Assembly: GCA_039704465.1 (NCBI GenBank)
Contig: JASFAU010000002.1
Location: forward strand, 1,550,001-1,614,000
Reading direction: 5' to 3'
DNA length: 64,000 bases
Source: Plasmodiophora brassicae
Lineage: Eukaryota > Endomyxa > Phytomyxea > Plasmodiophorida > Plasmodiophoridae
Shown: positions 9,499 to 21,279 of the stretch, piece after piece
How positions within the stretch are numbered: the first letter of the stretch is position 1
Layout of the letters: every line of letters begins with the position of its first letter
Made by a program: the position numbers and the translations under genes
Notes under the pieces: model-generated
Seen by the model: only the letters and a program-made list of their open reading frames with translations
What the model was told of the DNA's origin: nothing
Databases searched by the model: none

Positions 9499-11679
9499 AT
9501 GCCGCTGTCCGGTTGCCGTGCGGCAGCGGCGCTGGCGCTGGCCGTCGTCGTCGTGGCAGGCGTCGCCGCCCGTCCAGATGATGACGGGGAGGAGTTCCAC
9601 GAACGCCTCACCGTGCGTCCGTTGCCGGCCGGCCACGTCCTGTTGCATTTCGACTTCAACATGACGACCGAACGTCGTACGTCGCCGTGTGCCTCATCGC
9701 GCGGCCCTGATAGTGACGTGAATCGCGCGTCTAGCTCTGGACCCGAACGATGAACACTATCGTCTGTTCCCGAAGTCGATTGGGCAAATCATCACCAAGT
9801 ATCAGGTCAGGCGGGGGGTCCTCGGTCGGCGAGCGTCGTCGTGGCATAACGTGCGGCAGGTTGCCGAATTCGATATCCGCCTGACGCAGGGCAGATGGAG
9901 GTACTCGACCTGGGGGACACCGATTCTCGATGCGCCATCTGGGGCACAACTCCTAGCGTGGATCGAGGCGAACAGCTCTGTCGTGTTAGTTGCGTCCCGC
10001 CTCGAAGACGCGCCGTCGTGCGCTAACGCTGCCGATATCAGAGCCGATCATCGTTGGGCCGGTGTGCAACAGACACTGAGCGGTGTGCTCTGTGCCTCTT
10101 TGCAGCAAATCGGCACCGACATCCACACGTCGCACCCGCCTTCCACTGTGTTCCCGCCCCTGTCAGATGACATCGGTTCTGCCAGGCTCCATTACGGGGT
10201 CTTGCCCCGGGAGGTCGTTTGCACCGAGGTTACTCGTCGCGTCCCCCGTGGCGTACCCGCCTGGCGCTAACGGTTCCATGTTCAGAACACGACTCCCTGG
10301 GCAAAGTTGCTCCCGTGCCGGACGCGGGCCGGCTTGGGCAGCCTTATCAGCCCGCTGGACCTGCATGACAGCTCCTATCACTCCATGGGCATAACGGTAT
10401 TCTCCGAGAGGGCCGGGACCGGGAGACGGCGCTGGGTATTTGGGATCGTATGCACGCGCGGCGCTCTCGCTGACAATGCTCGTGTCTGCAGGTGGCCCGG
10501 TTCACACTATCCGCTGTCCTGGACCCCGTCTACCGCAGCAATACCAAACGTGATCGCCTTGCTCGCTGCTGAATCACGCAACGAATGGCTGACCAGTGCA
10601 CAGAATGGACGCTGAAGTCCCTGATCTCCCATGTGCCATCGGTCGCATCCTGCAGCCCAGTGAGCTCGTCCTGCACGTTGATTGCCGATTCATCTCTTGT
10701 CGGGCCCTACGGTGGGACGTTAACTCCCAGGCCAGACGCCGTCCCGTCTAGCAGCATCGGGGGTGTTGCGACGTACTCTCTACAAGGATCCCAGGTCGAC
10801 CTTGCGTTCTCGTCGCCGAACCGTGTGCCAGCTGCACCAGCACCGCCTGTCCTCGTCCAACGCCATGTCACCGGTCGTGGGCTTCAGTCCGGGGGCATCT
10901 GCGTCACGGTCGTCAACACCCGACCCGCTGCCCAGACCGTTGCAGTGTACGACACGTTGCCATGGTCGGTAGCACGTGCCCGCATCCGTCCTTATGGATA
11001 ACAGTTGCCAGGTACTTCCGTGTCTACTACCATACCCTTGCCCTGACGATCAATGGGTCGTCTCTTGCACTGCCGGGGACGACCCGGTTCCGTCCAGCTA
11101 GGCATTCCGGGACGCCGAACACGATCGAAATGCAATTCGACCTTCCTGCGCATTCCACTGCGCTCATTACGTTCCAGTTCGAGAAAGTCTTCCTGCCAAT
11201 CAAGGACTTCCCGTATGCTGGTGTGAGACGGCCGGCGCTCTGCATCGCGTCGCTGACGGTCAGACATGTCTAGGCCGGATGTATCGCGCGGGTTCGACCT
11301 CGGCCCAGCCGTCGTCAGGTGTCTCCCGAACGGGCCGCGTCTGTACACGGAGTCACTGGTCGTTCTGTTCCCCGGCCCCGACATGTCCATGCCGTTCAAC
11401 GTCATTGCGTTCACCAGTACGTTCCTGGCGTTCTTCTTTGGGACGATGGTGCGCTTGCCTCTGTTACCTGACATTCCCGCCTTTGCTGACCCGCGTGATG
11501 GTGTGCGTGTTCAGTTCAACACCTTGTACCGGCACCCGACCGAACTAGCAAACAGGGTTCGAGGCGGAATCGTGATCAAGCTGATCCGCAGGGTCAGTGC
11601 CCGCCTCTCGGCAGGAGTTCGCCGCGTCCTGGGTCGTTCCGCGCCCACAGGCACCGGTGAAAAGGACAAAGACGCCTAA
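9499..11679 (+). CDS. PIGT: GPI transamidase component PIG-T/Gpi16
   Basis: Subunit of the ER-membrane complex that swaps a C-terminal signal for a GPI anchor. The signal peptide (RAAAALALAVVVVAGVAA) is followed by FHERLTVRPLPAGHVLLHF. Splicing then gives EHYRLFPKSIGQIITKYQ, LTQGRWRYSTWGTP, LSGVLCASLQQIG and HYGVLPREVVCTENTTPW. Further on come YFRVYYHTLALTINGS, FPPDVSRGFDLGPAVV and a C-terminal membrane span, all diagnostic of PIG-T. Placed exons are 9499-9673, 9735-9805, 9860-9984, 10042-10228, 10286-10396, 10492 onward, a segment ending 10964, 11012-11212 and 11274-11679. Between about 10530 and 10760 one or two junctions remain unresolved. A 3' convergent frame on the minus strand overlaps the last exon. 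Confidence 0.95.
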
Positions 11680-12096
11680 CTGCCGGACACAACGCCATCC
11701 TCCGGCCGACGTGACCTGCTCTCCAGTAGTATCTACTTTCCGTATACCTATTTGTATTGCCAGTCTGCGTATGTACAATGATACGTCCAGAGGGCAAGCG
11801 ATCCGCAACGGAACATGCATCGGCGCTTTCCTGGAACGGTTGTGCCAAACCTTGAAACGGACGACCGTGCCAATGATCAGTGCGAACAGCAGTGTGGCGC
11901 AGACACCACCAGCCATGGGATAAATGATAGACGTCCCGTCATCGGAAGTAGGGACAGCGTGGGCCTGGCGAGGGCTCGAGGACGGTGACCATTCGTCCTC
12001 AAGGACTTCGCGCACGCGACGACGTCGCGACCCTTCGTGGTGGGCGTTCGCGCGCGCCTGTCGCCCCAGCAACGACGACATGGACAAGGCATTCAC
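11545..12096 (-). CDS. Possible small single-span membrane protein, unrecognised
   Basis: Open frame of 183 residues with a hydrophilic, Arg/Ser-rich N-terminus and one convincing membrane span (MAGGVCATLLFALIIGTVV) followed by basic residues, as expected for a bitopic protein. A ctatatac TATA-like sequence lies about 60 bp upstream on the same strand. The last 45 codons are antisense to the final PIG-T exon and look non-conserved, so the real gene may end earlier or be spliced. No family is recognised. It could also be an accidental frame in the 3' region of PIG-T. Confidence 0.3.
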   Translation of the reverse strand: MNALSMSSLLGRQARANAHHEGSRRRRVREVLEDEWSPSSSPRQAHAVPTSDDGTSIIYPMAGGVCATLLFALIIGTVVRFKVWHNRSRKAPMHVPLRIACPLDVSLYIRRLAIQIGIRKVDTTGEQVTSAGGWRCVRQLGVFVLFTGACGRGTTQDAANSCREAGTDPADQLDHDSASNPVC

Positions 12097-12189
12097 GGCT
12101 GCGTGTCTTGTGGGTCCCTCAGCGGCAGTACGCCCGTCTGATGGCGTTGGTCGTGTATATAGAGGACGAACGAGAGCGTTCAGGTGACG

Positions 12190-13388
12190 TCACGGCAGCG
12201 GCGCATCGTGGACGGCATCGACGAAGGCGCGTACCGAGTCCGGCTGGAAATCGGGGTAGCACCCATGGCCCAGGTTGGCAATGTACCCTTTGGCACCCGC
12301 GAACGATTGCACCATCTCCGTCGCCCGGCGCCGGATCGCGCCGTCGTCGCCGTACAGAACGCACGGGTCCAGGTTGCCCTGGAGCGCGACGCGCCCGCCC
12401 ACCGCCCTGACGGCCGCAGCGCCATCGGCGGTCCAGTCCAGGCTGATCACGTCGAACCCGCTCATGGACAGATCCTCCAGTGCATAGTGCGCGTCCTTGG
12501 CGAACACGGTCATCGGGACGACGCCCAGCGCGCCTTCCTCGAGCTGGCGCTTGACGCCCTCGGCGATCTGCTTCAGGTACGGCAGGGCGAATTCGGCGAA
12601 CTCACGAGGCGCCAGCTGGCCCGCCCAGGTGTCGAACACCTCGAGCATCTGCGCGCCCGCCCGCACCTGACCCACCAGGAACGTGACGCAGGCTGGGCCA
12701 CACACCGGCGTGCCACGTTCAGCGAACGATGCCTGGAACAACGGGATCGCAGGCGAACCCTACCGTCCGTGATCCGCTGCAGGAAGCGTCGCGAAGCATC
12801 CGGGTACCGGAACAACCAACGTTTCGCCTTGCTGAGCGTCTTGCTGCCACGACCTTCGATGCAGTACGCCATCAGGGTCCATGGCGCGCCGCAGAACCCA
12901 AACAACGGCACGCGGCCGTCCAGCTTGGTCCTGGTCAGCGTGATCGCCTCGTAGACGTACGCCAGCTCAGCGTCAATGTCGACGTCGCGCGGCAGACGAT
13001 CGAGGTCGTCCGGGGCGACGATCGGGTCCGGGAACACGGGGCCGACGTCCGGGCGCATGTCGACCTGCAGGCCCAGGGCCTGCGGGATCACGAGGATGTC
13101 GCTGAATATGATGGCGGCATCGAACGCGATCCGTCGGAGCGGTTGCAGGGTCGCCTCGCAGGCCAGCGATGGCGTGCGACAGATTTCTGCACGGGCAACG
13201 ACGTCAGCCCAACGTTTCGGCACCAGGCGGCGGCACGCACCGAAGAACGCGTGTTTGGCGCGCAGGTCCCGGAACTCGGGCAGGTACCTGCCCGCCTGCC
13301 GATGGCACCAGACGGGCGTCCGCTCCACCGGCTCGCCGCGCGCCGCCCGAACGACCAGGTCGTTGCGGAGCGCCGCGAACGATGCCAT
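12190..13388 (-). CDS. hemE: Uroporphyrinogen decarboxylase
   Basis: Catalyses removal of four acetate carboxyls from uroporphyrinogen III to give coproporphyrinogen III in haem synthesis. Three exons (13241-13388, 12764-13186, 12190-12692) with 54- and 71-nt introns give 358 codons including the stop, the usual size. Splicing restores [21 protein letters not shown] and [16 protein letters not shown]. Other family hallmarks are [15 protein letters not shown] near the N-terminus, [15 protein letters not shown] with the catalytic Asp, [16 protein letters not shown] and [13 protein letters not shown] near the end. No organellar transit peptide is evident, so a cytosolic enzyme is the simplest reading. 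Confidence 0.96.
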
Positions 13389-13615
13389 TTATGGACGGCC
13401 GTCGTCGCACCATCACAGAGCACGGCGTGCTGCGTCGCGGGCGACAAAATTACGACAGCAACAACAACACGTCGTGACCGGGCGGCGTCATGGCCATTGC
13501 GTCTCATGGCAGGGACGGGAGCGCGCGACCCCGGCTCGCGAGAAGGTTCCCTCCGTGTTGGTGGGCGCTATTGATAGCTGCTGCGTGACCTGTAGCTATC
13601 CACGGACTGCGCGAG

Positions 13616-14863
13616 GTGTCGCGCAGCAGCACCCTGATGTGGCCGCCCGTCTTTGTGATTGGCCTGGTGGTGGCCGTCGTCGCTCATGGCGACGACCCGC
13701 GTCGCGATCGTGTCGTGTCGGCGTTCACGAGGCGCCTAGTGCAGCGTATCGACGCCGACGACGTCAACGGCGTCTGGATGATGCTGGTGGAGTCGATGCC
13801 GCTGGGCAACTTCGGCGTCGAGGACCGGCTGCATCTGGAAGTGGGTGCGGGTCCAGGGCGGCCGCTGATGTCCATTCTGGAATACGCCATCGGGCATGCG
13901 TCGCCTGCCATGATCCGGGCCCTCGTTCATGTCGGCGTCCCGATTCGGGTGCGGACGGCCGTCCTGCTCGCTGCCAGGCAGGCCGGCCGCGACTTTGTGT
14001 TCGACATTGTCGGGCCGTATATCCAGCCTGCAGGCGGTGCCGACGTCGATGTGCCCGGCCAGGAGCGGTCTATGGCACTGCCGGCCCCTGACACCGATTC
14101 CGCCGTCCGCTGGCCTACCACTTCGCAGACAGTGTTTGCTGTTGTGGCCTTTGTCGTACTCGCCTACCAGCTGTTCAGTCGACGAGTACGGATGCGCTTC
14201 CGGGCAATACGACGCAATGAAGCCCCGTTCCCTGATCCGGTTCCGGCTGCAGTACTGCCTCCGGCGACCCCGTCCGTCAGCAAACGTCGTAAACGGCGCA
14301 AGAAAGGGAAAGCGCCTGGCTCCCGAACAGCATCGTCAGTACTTGAAGTTTGTGCCGAACAACCTCGTGTCCCTGCGTTGACAAGGGTACCCTCCCAGGC
14401 GCTGGAACAGTCACCGATCGAGACAGCCAACGTAGCGCAGGACGCTCCCGAAGAAGTCCCTGCCGTACCGGAACATAACGTTACCTGTGCACCCGTTCCC
14501 TCTCCTGAAACGTCCAAGGACGCCTCCGCGGACGAACGCTCGGTGACGGCAATGCCAATGGCGCCGACGAGCTCCAACTATACGATCGCGCCGACCCAAT
14601 CGTCCCCAGTGGAAGCGGATTCGAGGGCGCCGAATACGACGGCCGAGGCACAACCCGATACCAGTTCGCTGGATGTCGACACTGTTCTCAATGCGCTGGA
14701 GTTCACCCTGTACCACGAGACGGACCCGCACGTCCTGCGGCGCGCTCAGCAACGTCTTCGTCGCATCTACGACCTGTACTTCATTCCTGACGACTTTTAT
14801 AGCGATACGCGACGTGCCCTGGCGCATCGCGCTCTTGACCTCGCGGGCGAAGGCATGTATTAA
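13616..14863 (+). CDS. Predicted type I membrane protein with ankyrin-like lumenal segment, orphan
   Basis: Single-exon 415-aa protein. An N-terminal signal peptide (MWPPVFVIGLVVAVVAHG, from the second Met) is followed by a lumenal part containing an ankyrin-like stretch around PLMSILEYAIGHASPAMI. One membrane span follows (TVFAVVAFVVLAYQLF, about residues 172-187), flanked by strongly basic residues. A low-complexity Pro/Ser/Thr/Glu cytosolic linker leads to a compact C-terminal helical region (VDTVLNALEFTLYHETDPH). I recognise no family. The codon use matches its neighbours, and the frame is uninterrupted where most neighbours have introns. Its role is unknown; a membrane adaptor is only a guess. 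Confidence 0.75.
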   Translation: MSRSSTLMWPPVFVIGLVVAVVAHGDDPRRDRVVSAFTRRLVQRIDADDVNGVWMMLVESMPLGNFGVEDRLHLEVGAGPGRPLMSILEYAIGHASPAMIRALVHVGVPIRVRTAVLLAARQAGRDFVFDIVGPYIQPAGGADVDVPGQERSMALPAPDTDSAVRWPTTSQTVFAVVAFVVLAYQLFSRRVRMRFRAIRRNEAPFPDPVPAAVLPPATPSVSKRRKRRKKGKAPGSRTASSVLEVCAEQPRVPALTRVPSQALEQSPIETANVAQDAPEEVPAVPEHNVTCAPVPSPETSKDASADERSVTAMPMAPTSSNYTIAPTQSSPVEADSRAPNTTAEAQPDTSSLDVDTVLNALEFTLYHETDPHVLRRAQQRLRRIYDLYFIPDDFYSDTRRALAHRALDLAGEGMY

Positions 14864-14940
14864 TATATGTAATTCGTCAATGTACAGAGCAGATTGATAA
14901 GTGATGTGTTGGGACAGTGCGTGGGGTCAGTGTCTGTGTC

Positions 14941-14972
14941 GCGGAGTCCGTCGCGGAGTCCGCGGAGTCGCG
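14941..14972. promoter_or_regulatory. Tandem CGGAGTCCG element upstream of KRR1
   Basis: GCGGAGTCCG occurs at 14941-14950 and 14953-14962, followed by the near-copy CGCGGAGTCG at 14961-14970, ending 13 bp before the KRR1 ATG. The core CGGA-N-TCCG is a palindrome around a central base. The same core is found just upstream of the nucleolin-like gene and of RRP12. Confidence 0.6.
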
Positions 14973-14983
14973 AACGGCACACC

Positions 14984-16222
<1,239 letters not shown>

Positions 16223-16261
16223 GTTAAATTGCACCATTCTATATGTATGGCTTGCTAAGGG

Positions 16262-18479
16262 TTAGTTGTCCGGTGTCCCAGGCAGTAGGACATCGTTGTC
16301 GACGTCGTCGTCGTCGCCGTCGTCAACGTCCGCTGTGGACGGCCGATCGGCGAGGTCGGGCACGGCGAGCCCGCTCATCATCTTGCGCCTCTGCATCGGT
16401 TGCACGTTCTTCTTCTTCATGAAGCTGAGCACCTGCGCCGGGATCTCGCTGAGCACCTCGGCCGACAACCGGCCCGTGTCCTGCACAGGCATCGCGTCTG
16501 AGCCGGCTGCTGGATCGGCGTTGCCCCTCCCTACCGAATCGCGGAACATCTTCATCGGCACGAACTGGACAATGTCCCGCTCGACGTCCAGCTTGCCGTT
16601 GTCGTCGTCGAGGATCTTCATGTCCGAGAAGTCGGCATCGCCGATCCCGATGATGATGATCGACAGCGGCTTCGACGACGCCTTCTCGATCTGCCTCACC
16701 GTGGCCTGCACCAACCAGGTCATCGTCGTGTGCGGGCGGGGCGACACTGCCCCCGCTGCACCTTCATGTCGTTGACGACGCCGTCGGTGAGGACCAGCAG
16801 CACCGAATAGTGCTGCGTCGACTGTGTGAACGGCAACGACGCCACGCGACTGGCCGCCTGGATCACCTCGTGCAGCATCGTCGGGCCGCTCAGGTCGACG
16901 CGCGTGAAACACTTGCGGTACACGTCGATGATCCCGGGCACGCCTGGCGACACACACACACGCACACTCGTTGGTCACCACCGGGGCACAGCGGGCACGG
17001 GACGAGCCCCCGTGTCACCTTTGACCTCGTCGGCGTCGCTGTTGAAGGTCAGCGGGAAGTAGTGGGACACCCTGTTCGTGTCGAGGAGTTTGGCGCCGAA
17101 CCCCCAGACCGAGATCATCTGGTCCGAGTCGTACGGGACGACGATGGGCGCGATCGCCTCGATCGCCTTCTCGTACTTGTTCAGCGTGCGCCGCGTCGGG
17201 TCGATGTAGTGGTTCGACGCCGGATCGTTCGGCTCCCTGCGCGGGCGCGTACGTTGTCGTTACGATCCCCTCGCCGACGACGGGTGCAAACGCTCCTCAC
17301 CCGTTGGACGCGGTGAAGTCGATGGCGACCATGAGCTTCAGGTTGAGGCCGCCCTGGATGTAGTCGAGGAACGACGCCTCCTTGTAGACCTCGACGCGGT
17401 TGAACAGGAGGACGCCCGAGTTCTTGTACCGGCGGCCATGGGCGGTGACCAGGTCCGGGTGGATCAGCGGCAGCAGCATGCCGCGCAGGTTCAGCTTCGT
17501 CGCGCTCTTCTGGAGCGCCCGCCGCGCCTGGTCGTGCTGGTCGACCATCTTCAGGATCTGCTTGAAGTTCGTCCTGCCCTGGCCGATCAGCTGCGGGTCT
17601 TTGACGGCCCCCTGGTGGAACACCTTGAACATGATCTCCGCCCTGTCGTCGCTGTTGCACAGCGTCTGCTTCCGGATCGAGAACGTGTTGAAACGCGGGT
17701 TCAGTGTCCTCCGGTACACGGGCGTGGAGAACACCTTCTGCCACGACACGTACTCGTCGCCATCACCGCCGCCGCCGCCCCTGCGCTTCTTGTGGATCTC
17801 CAGGAACGGGTTGCTGGTCCGCCCGAAGCAGCACGACGTCGACTTGGGATCGAGGTCGAACCCGGTGATCGTGAACCGGGCGCACTCGTTGACGCCCGGG
17901 ACCTCATCGACGCGCGCCAGCACCTGCGAGTTCTGCACGCCGTTGTACCCCTTCAGCGGCTGGTCCTGCGCGTTCAGCAACGGGATCAGCTTCTCCTGGC
18001 CCTTCGTGCCGACCACATCGCCCAGCGTGAACGTTGCTGCCGCCCCAGATGACGATCCGGTGCCAGAGAATCATAACCCGCAGAGCGTACCTTGGCCGAT
18101 GAACGCCCGCGAGTTGACGTCGTACTCGCCGGCCTCGTCGTCGGCGTTGAAGACGCGCGTGATCACCTTCTGGTTCTCCTCGAAGAAGTACTCGAGGACG
18201 AACGCTGCATGCGCGTGTGGGCGTTAGTCCCAAGGGCGCTGCCGTGTCGATCGTACGCGCGCGACGCCTACTGCTCTGGTAGTCTGGGTTCAGCGAGTTG
18301 CGCACCGACTCGGTGCTGCCGATGCAGATCTCGGTGGCGTTGCGGAAGTCCTTGACGTAGACGCAGACCTTGGCCTCGGTCTTGCCGAAGTAGTCCATCT
18401 TGGGCAGGTTGCGCAGCCCCAGGAACAGCTCGACCTTCGACGATAGGTTCTCGTCGACCATCCCCGACGACATCGCCAT
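16262..18479 (-). CDS. Copine (C2-C2-vWA calcium/phospholipid-binding protein)
   Basis: Cytosolic protein recruited to membranes by calcium. Six exons; 18272-18479, 18091-18204 and 17301-18036 are placed exactly, followed by three more down to the stop at 16262. Splicing gives C2A (VELFLGLRNLPKMDYFGKT, NPDYQSTFVLEYFFEENQK), then a second C2 (FTITGFDLDPKSTSCCFG; NPFLEIHKKR; TLNPRFNTFSI). The copine A/vWA domain follows with LMVAIDFTASNGEPNDPAS carrying the DxTxSNG MIDAS-like motif. Further blocks are MISVWGFGAKLLD, YSVLLVLTDGVVNDM and LSIIIIGIGDADFSDM. The C-terminus is acidic and Asp-rich. A glycine run (RRGGGGGDGDE) inside C2B is unusual. The minus-strand gene precedes the secreted-protein island. 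Confidence 0.95.
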
Positions 18480-18544
18480 CCGCCCTGTGCGCGCGCGCAC
18501 ACAGTATAGGCAGAGCGATCGTCGTAATGGTACGTCGGCGCCGT

Positions 18545-19213
18545 TTATGTATTGAAGGGTCGGTGCACGACCGACGGTGGCACGCCGTCGGGCACCTGCA
18601 GGAGCAGGTGATCGCGGGCCTGCTGGACGAGGCGGCTGGCTCGCGTGACCTTCGCCATCCGGTCCCTGGCAATCTCGTCGAAGTCCAGGCACGCGTCCAT
18701 GACGAGGACGACCTCGGGCAGGTCGTCTGGGGTGGCCGACGACGTCAGCATTCGGAGCCAGAAGTCACGACACAGGCAGGGTCGTGCGCTCGCGACGATG
18801 CCATCCTGGGGCACCTCGTCGAGGGCTTCCAGCAGCAACGAAACTTCGTCCAGGAACGCCTGGTGAGTCTCGTCCTGCGACGAGGTGTCCACTGGCTCAG
18901 CCTGCTTGAGGGCGTCCTCCAGGTAGAAGATCGGGTCGATGGCCATGTCGACCAGGAGCGCTGACGTCTCCAATCTCTTGTACAGCGGGCGCAGCGTCGC
19001 CATTGCCGACACGGTCTCCTGGTACCTGCCGCGTAGCGAATCGATCAGGTCGCCGTACGTCTCGCGAACGGCGCGCTCCAGGGCAGACTCCTGCACCTGC
19101 CGCAGCAGCGACGTCGATCGTCGCAGCGACGACGCTGGTCCACCATGTGCGACGACGACGCAGCACGTAGCGACAAGGACGATGGCAAGGACGTCGGCAG
19201 GCGCGTTGCCCAT
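18545..19213 (-). CDS. Small secreted protein family, member 1 (222 aa)
   Basis: Single exon starting MGNAPADVLAIVLVATCCVV, a clear signal peptide. The mature protein is predicted mostly helical. It carries family blocks SLLRQVQESALERAVRETYG, then LLVDMAIDPIFYLEDALK, then ASARPCLCRDFWLRML. It ends with the signature VPDGVPPSVVHRPFNT, in which the usual FGR is changed to HRP. No known domain is recognised. Five paralogues follow within 8 kb. A cgctatttg motif (complement caaatagcg on the coding strand) lies about 75 bp upstream of the start. Confidence 0.85.
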   Translation of the reverse strand: MGNAPADVLAIVLVATCCVVVAHGGPASSLRRSTSLLRQVQESALERAVRETYGDLIDSLRGRYQETVSAMATLRPLYKRLETSALLVDMAIDPIFYLEDALKQAEPVDTSSQDETHQAFLDEVSLLLEALDEVPQDGIVASARPCLCRDFWLRMLTSSATPDDLPEVVLVMDACLDFDEIARDRMAKVTRASRLVQQARDHLLLQVPDGVPPSVVHRPFNT

Positions 19214-19421
19214 TGCCTGTCTGCCTCTGGTCGACGTCGTCGACTGCGGCAGGCGACGACGGTTCAGCTCTGCACCCTGAGCTCCGCTATTTGTGGCCGT
19301 GGGCTTGCGCATTTTCCTCCCGACCAGCTCATGGGGAATGGATCCTTTCACGTCGGCGGGCCGTCGACGTGCCACGAACAGCCGCTCCCGTACTGCCGCG
19401 AACAGGTTGCACGGTGACGTG

Positions 19422-20078
19422 TTATTGTGTATTGTAGCCGCGTCCGAATACGACCGTGGGCGGGAGGCCATCGGGCACCATGCCGATGATCTCGCGGCGG
19501 TACTTGTGCATGCGGTCGATGCCGAGCGCGATCTTCGGCATCCAGGCGTCGACGAACGCTTTGAACCTCCTCGCCTGGTCCCTGACGTCCATGATGGCAG
19601 GTACGTCGCATGGCTGGGCGGATAACATTCGAAGCCAGAATTCGCGGCGCAGACTGGCGCGGGCACCATCACAGATCCGTTCCGGCGGCGTGGTGTCGAT
19701 CATACGCAGTAGGCTCGAGACGCGGTCGAGCGAGACCTGAAGCGCGTTGCCATCCGACGCGTTTCCACGGAGGGCATCCTCCAGGGAGACTGTCGCCTCA
19801 ATGGCGATGTCGACCAGCCACGCCGACAGCGCCAACTTGGTCTGTGACTCCTTGAGGCTGGCCAAGGTCGCCTCGCAGTGTTCGTGGGTGCTCCGCAGGA
19901 GGCCAATTAGTTCCCCATGTTCCGCATTGCAGGCACGCTCCACCCGTGCCTCCAGGACCTGGCGTCGCAGCGGCGTAGGTTTGGGAACGCGACCACGCGG
20001 AGGCCAGTCAGCTGGCAGGCCTTGCGCAACAAATACAACGACAGCGAACAGCACGGCCAGCATGGGCTTGCCCAGCAT
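19422..20078 (-). CDS. Small secreted protein family, member 2 (218 aa)
   Basis: Single exon. The signal peptide (MLGKPMLAVLFAVVVFVAQG) is followed by PTPLRRQVLEARVERACNAE, a central helical part with AWLVDIAIEATVSLEDAL and the block ARASLRREFWLRML, in which the otherwise conserved Cys is Ser. It closes with MVPDGLPPTVVFGRGYNTQ. Same size, layout and orientation as members 1, 3 and 4, so it arose by local duplication. Sequence identity to its siblings is modest by eye, which suggests old or fast-evolving copies. Function unknown; an extracellular or host-facing role is a guess based only on secretion, clustering and divergence. Confidence 0.85.
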   Translation of the reverse strand: MLGKPMLAVLFAVVVFVAQGLPADWPPRGRVPKPTPLRRQVLEARVERACNAEHGELIGLLRSTHEHCEATLASLKESQTKLALSAWLVDIAIEATVSLEDALRGNASDGNALQVSLDRVSSLLRMIDTTPPERICDGARASLRREFWLRMLSAQPCDVPAIMDVRDQARRFKAFVDAWMPKIALGIDRMHKYRREIIGMVPDGLPPTVVFGRGYNTQ

Positions 20079-20628
20079 ACTCGAATCGATGTGGTGCGCT
20101 GTTTCGCAGGTGGACCTCGCGACGCCTAGTCCGTCCCGGCCGTCACGCTAATTCGGGCTACGAAACCATTGGTTTTGTGGAACTTTCCGATTCACCGCGG
20201 TTTAAAGCGCGTTCAGGTGACGCCAGAGCCTGTTCCCAACTGTTCTGCGTGCGTCCTTGCGGCCAACGCTTAAAGCTGGCTTCGTCCTGCCTTGATAACG
20301 ATGCAACCGGTACACCATACCTTGCGGACCGCCGGCTACTGATCAACATGTTGCTTCCCCTAACCGTTTTCGTGCGGTTCAGTGATAATTATGCAGAGGT
20401 ACCGTCGCAAAGAACATCTATAAGTAAAACAGATATTTAGTCGTTATATTTTAGCGAATGTGGTCTGTCCAGTTTCGTCAATTGAAACGACGACATTGGC
20501 CCAAGTCAAACAATGGAGGGGCATGATTGCATTATTATCCCTGCAAAGTTAAACTTCGACGCGAAACGGCGGCCGCTGAAACGACGACGGAATCGACCCG
20601 ATGTGGGCATTGGGCGACAATGGACGTA
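20079..20628. other. Intergenic, relatively AT-rich
   Basis: About 550 bp between members 2 and 3, less GC-rich than the rest of the window, with short A/T runs such as aagtaaaacagatatttag. No coding region or strong repeat was seen. Confidence 0.5.
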
Positions 20629-21279
20629 CTATTTTGTAATTGTATTGAATTCGCGTCCGAATACGATTGAAGGCGGCACACCGTCTGGCACCTTGCTAAT
20701 GATCTCGTCCCGTTGCATTACGGTTTTGTCGATGCTTTGAACGATCTCCAGGGTCCACCCATTGACGAACGATTGGAATTTTGTGCCCAGTTCCCGGGTC
20801 AGCAAGACTTCTGGCAGGTCGCTGTGATTGGCGAATAGCATTCGAATCCAGAACTCGGGGCGCAGGCATGGCCGTGCACTAACGACGATATGCTCAAGCG
20901 GTGTATGGCTGACGGCGTACAATAGGTTGGAGATACGTCCGATAACCGAACTGTCATCGGGCGCGTTGAGGACGAGAGAATCCTCCAAGTAGAACGTCAC
21001 ATCGATAGCTTCGTGGACCAGCAACATCGACACCTGCAGACTCCGTTGTACCTCTTCTAGATCGCGCAACGTGGACGTCAGTTGTCGGTACGAATTTCGT
21101 AACAGGAGGATCAGGTCCCCATGCTCTGCAATGACAGCCTTTTCCAGTTGCGACTCCGTCAGTTGCCGCAGCAGGGACGAAGGCACACGCCTGTCAGAAG
21201 TCGAAGCTGTTGGCGCCCCATGTGCGTAGAATGCTGCATGGACGACGGCGACCAGTGCAGCAAACTTCTTGACGACCAT
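20629..21279 (-). CDS. Small secreted protein family, member 3 (216 aa)
   Basis: Single exon opening MVVKKFAALVAVVHAAFYAHG, a signal peptide. Family blocks visible are SSLLRQLTESQLEKAVIAEH with GDLILLLRNSY, then MLLVHEAIDVTFYLEDSL, ARPCLRPEFWIRMLFANHSD and the C-terminal VPDGVPPSIVFGREFNT. The coding-strand sequence aaaaataggcgg lies about 56 bp upstream and resembles the element seen before other members. Single-exon structure is itself unusual in this intron-rich neighbourhood. Function unknown. Confidence 0.87.
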   Translation of the reverse strand: MVVKKFAALVAVVHAAFYAHGAPTASTSDRRVPSSLLRQLTESQLEKAVIAEHGDLILLLRNSYRQLTSTLRDLEEVQRSLQVSMLLVHEAIDVTFYLEDSLVLNAPDDSSVIGRISNLLYAVSHTPLEHIVVSARPCLRPEFWIRMLFANHSDLPEVLLTRELGTKFQSFVNGWTLEIVQSIDKTVMQRDEIISKVPDGVPPSIVFGREFNTITK

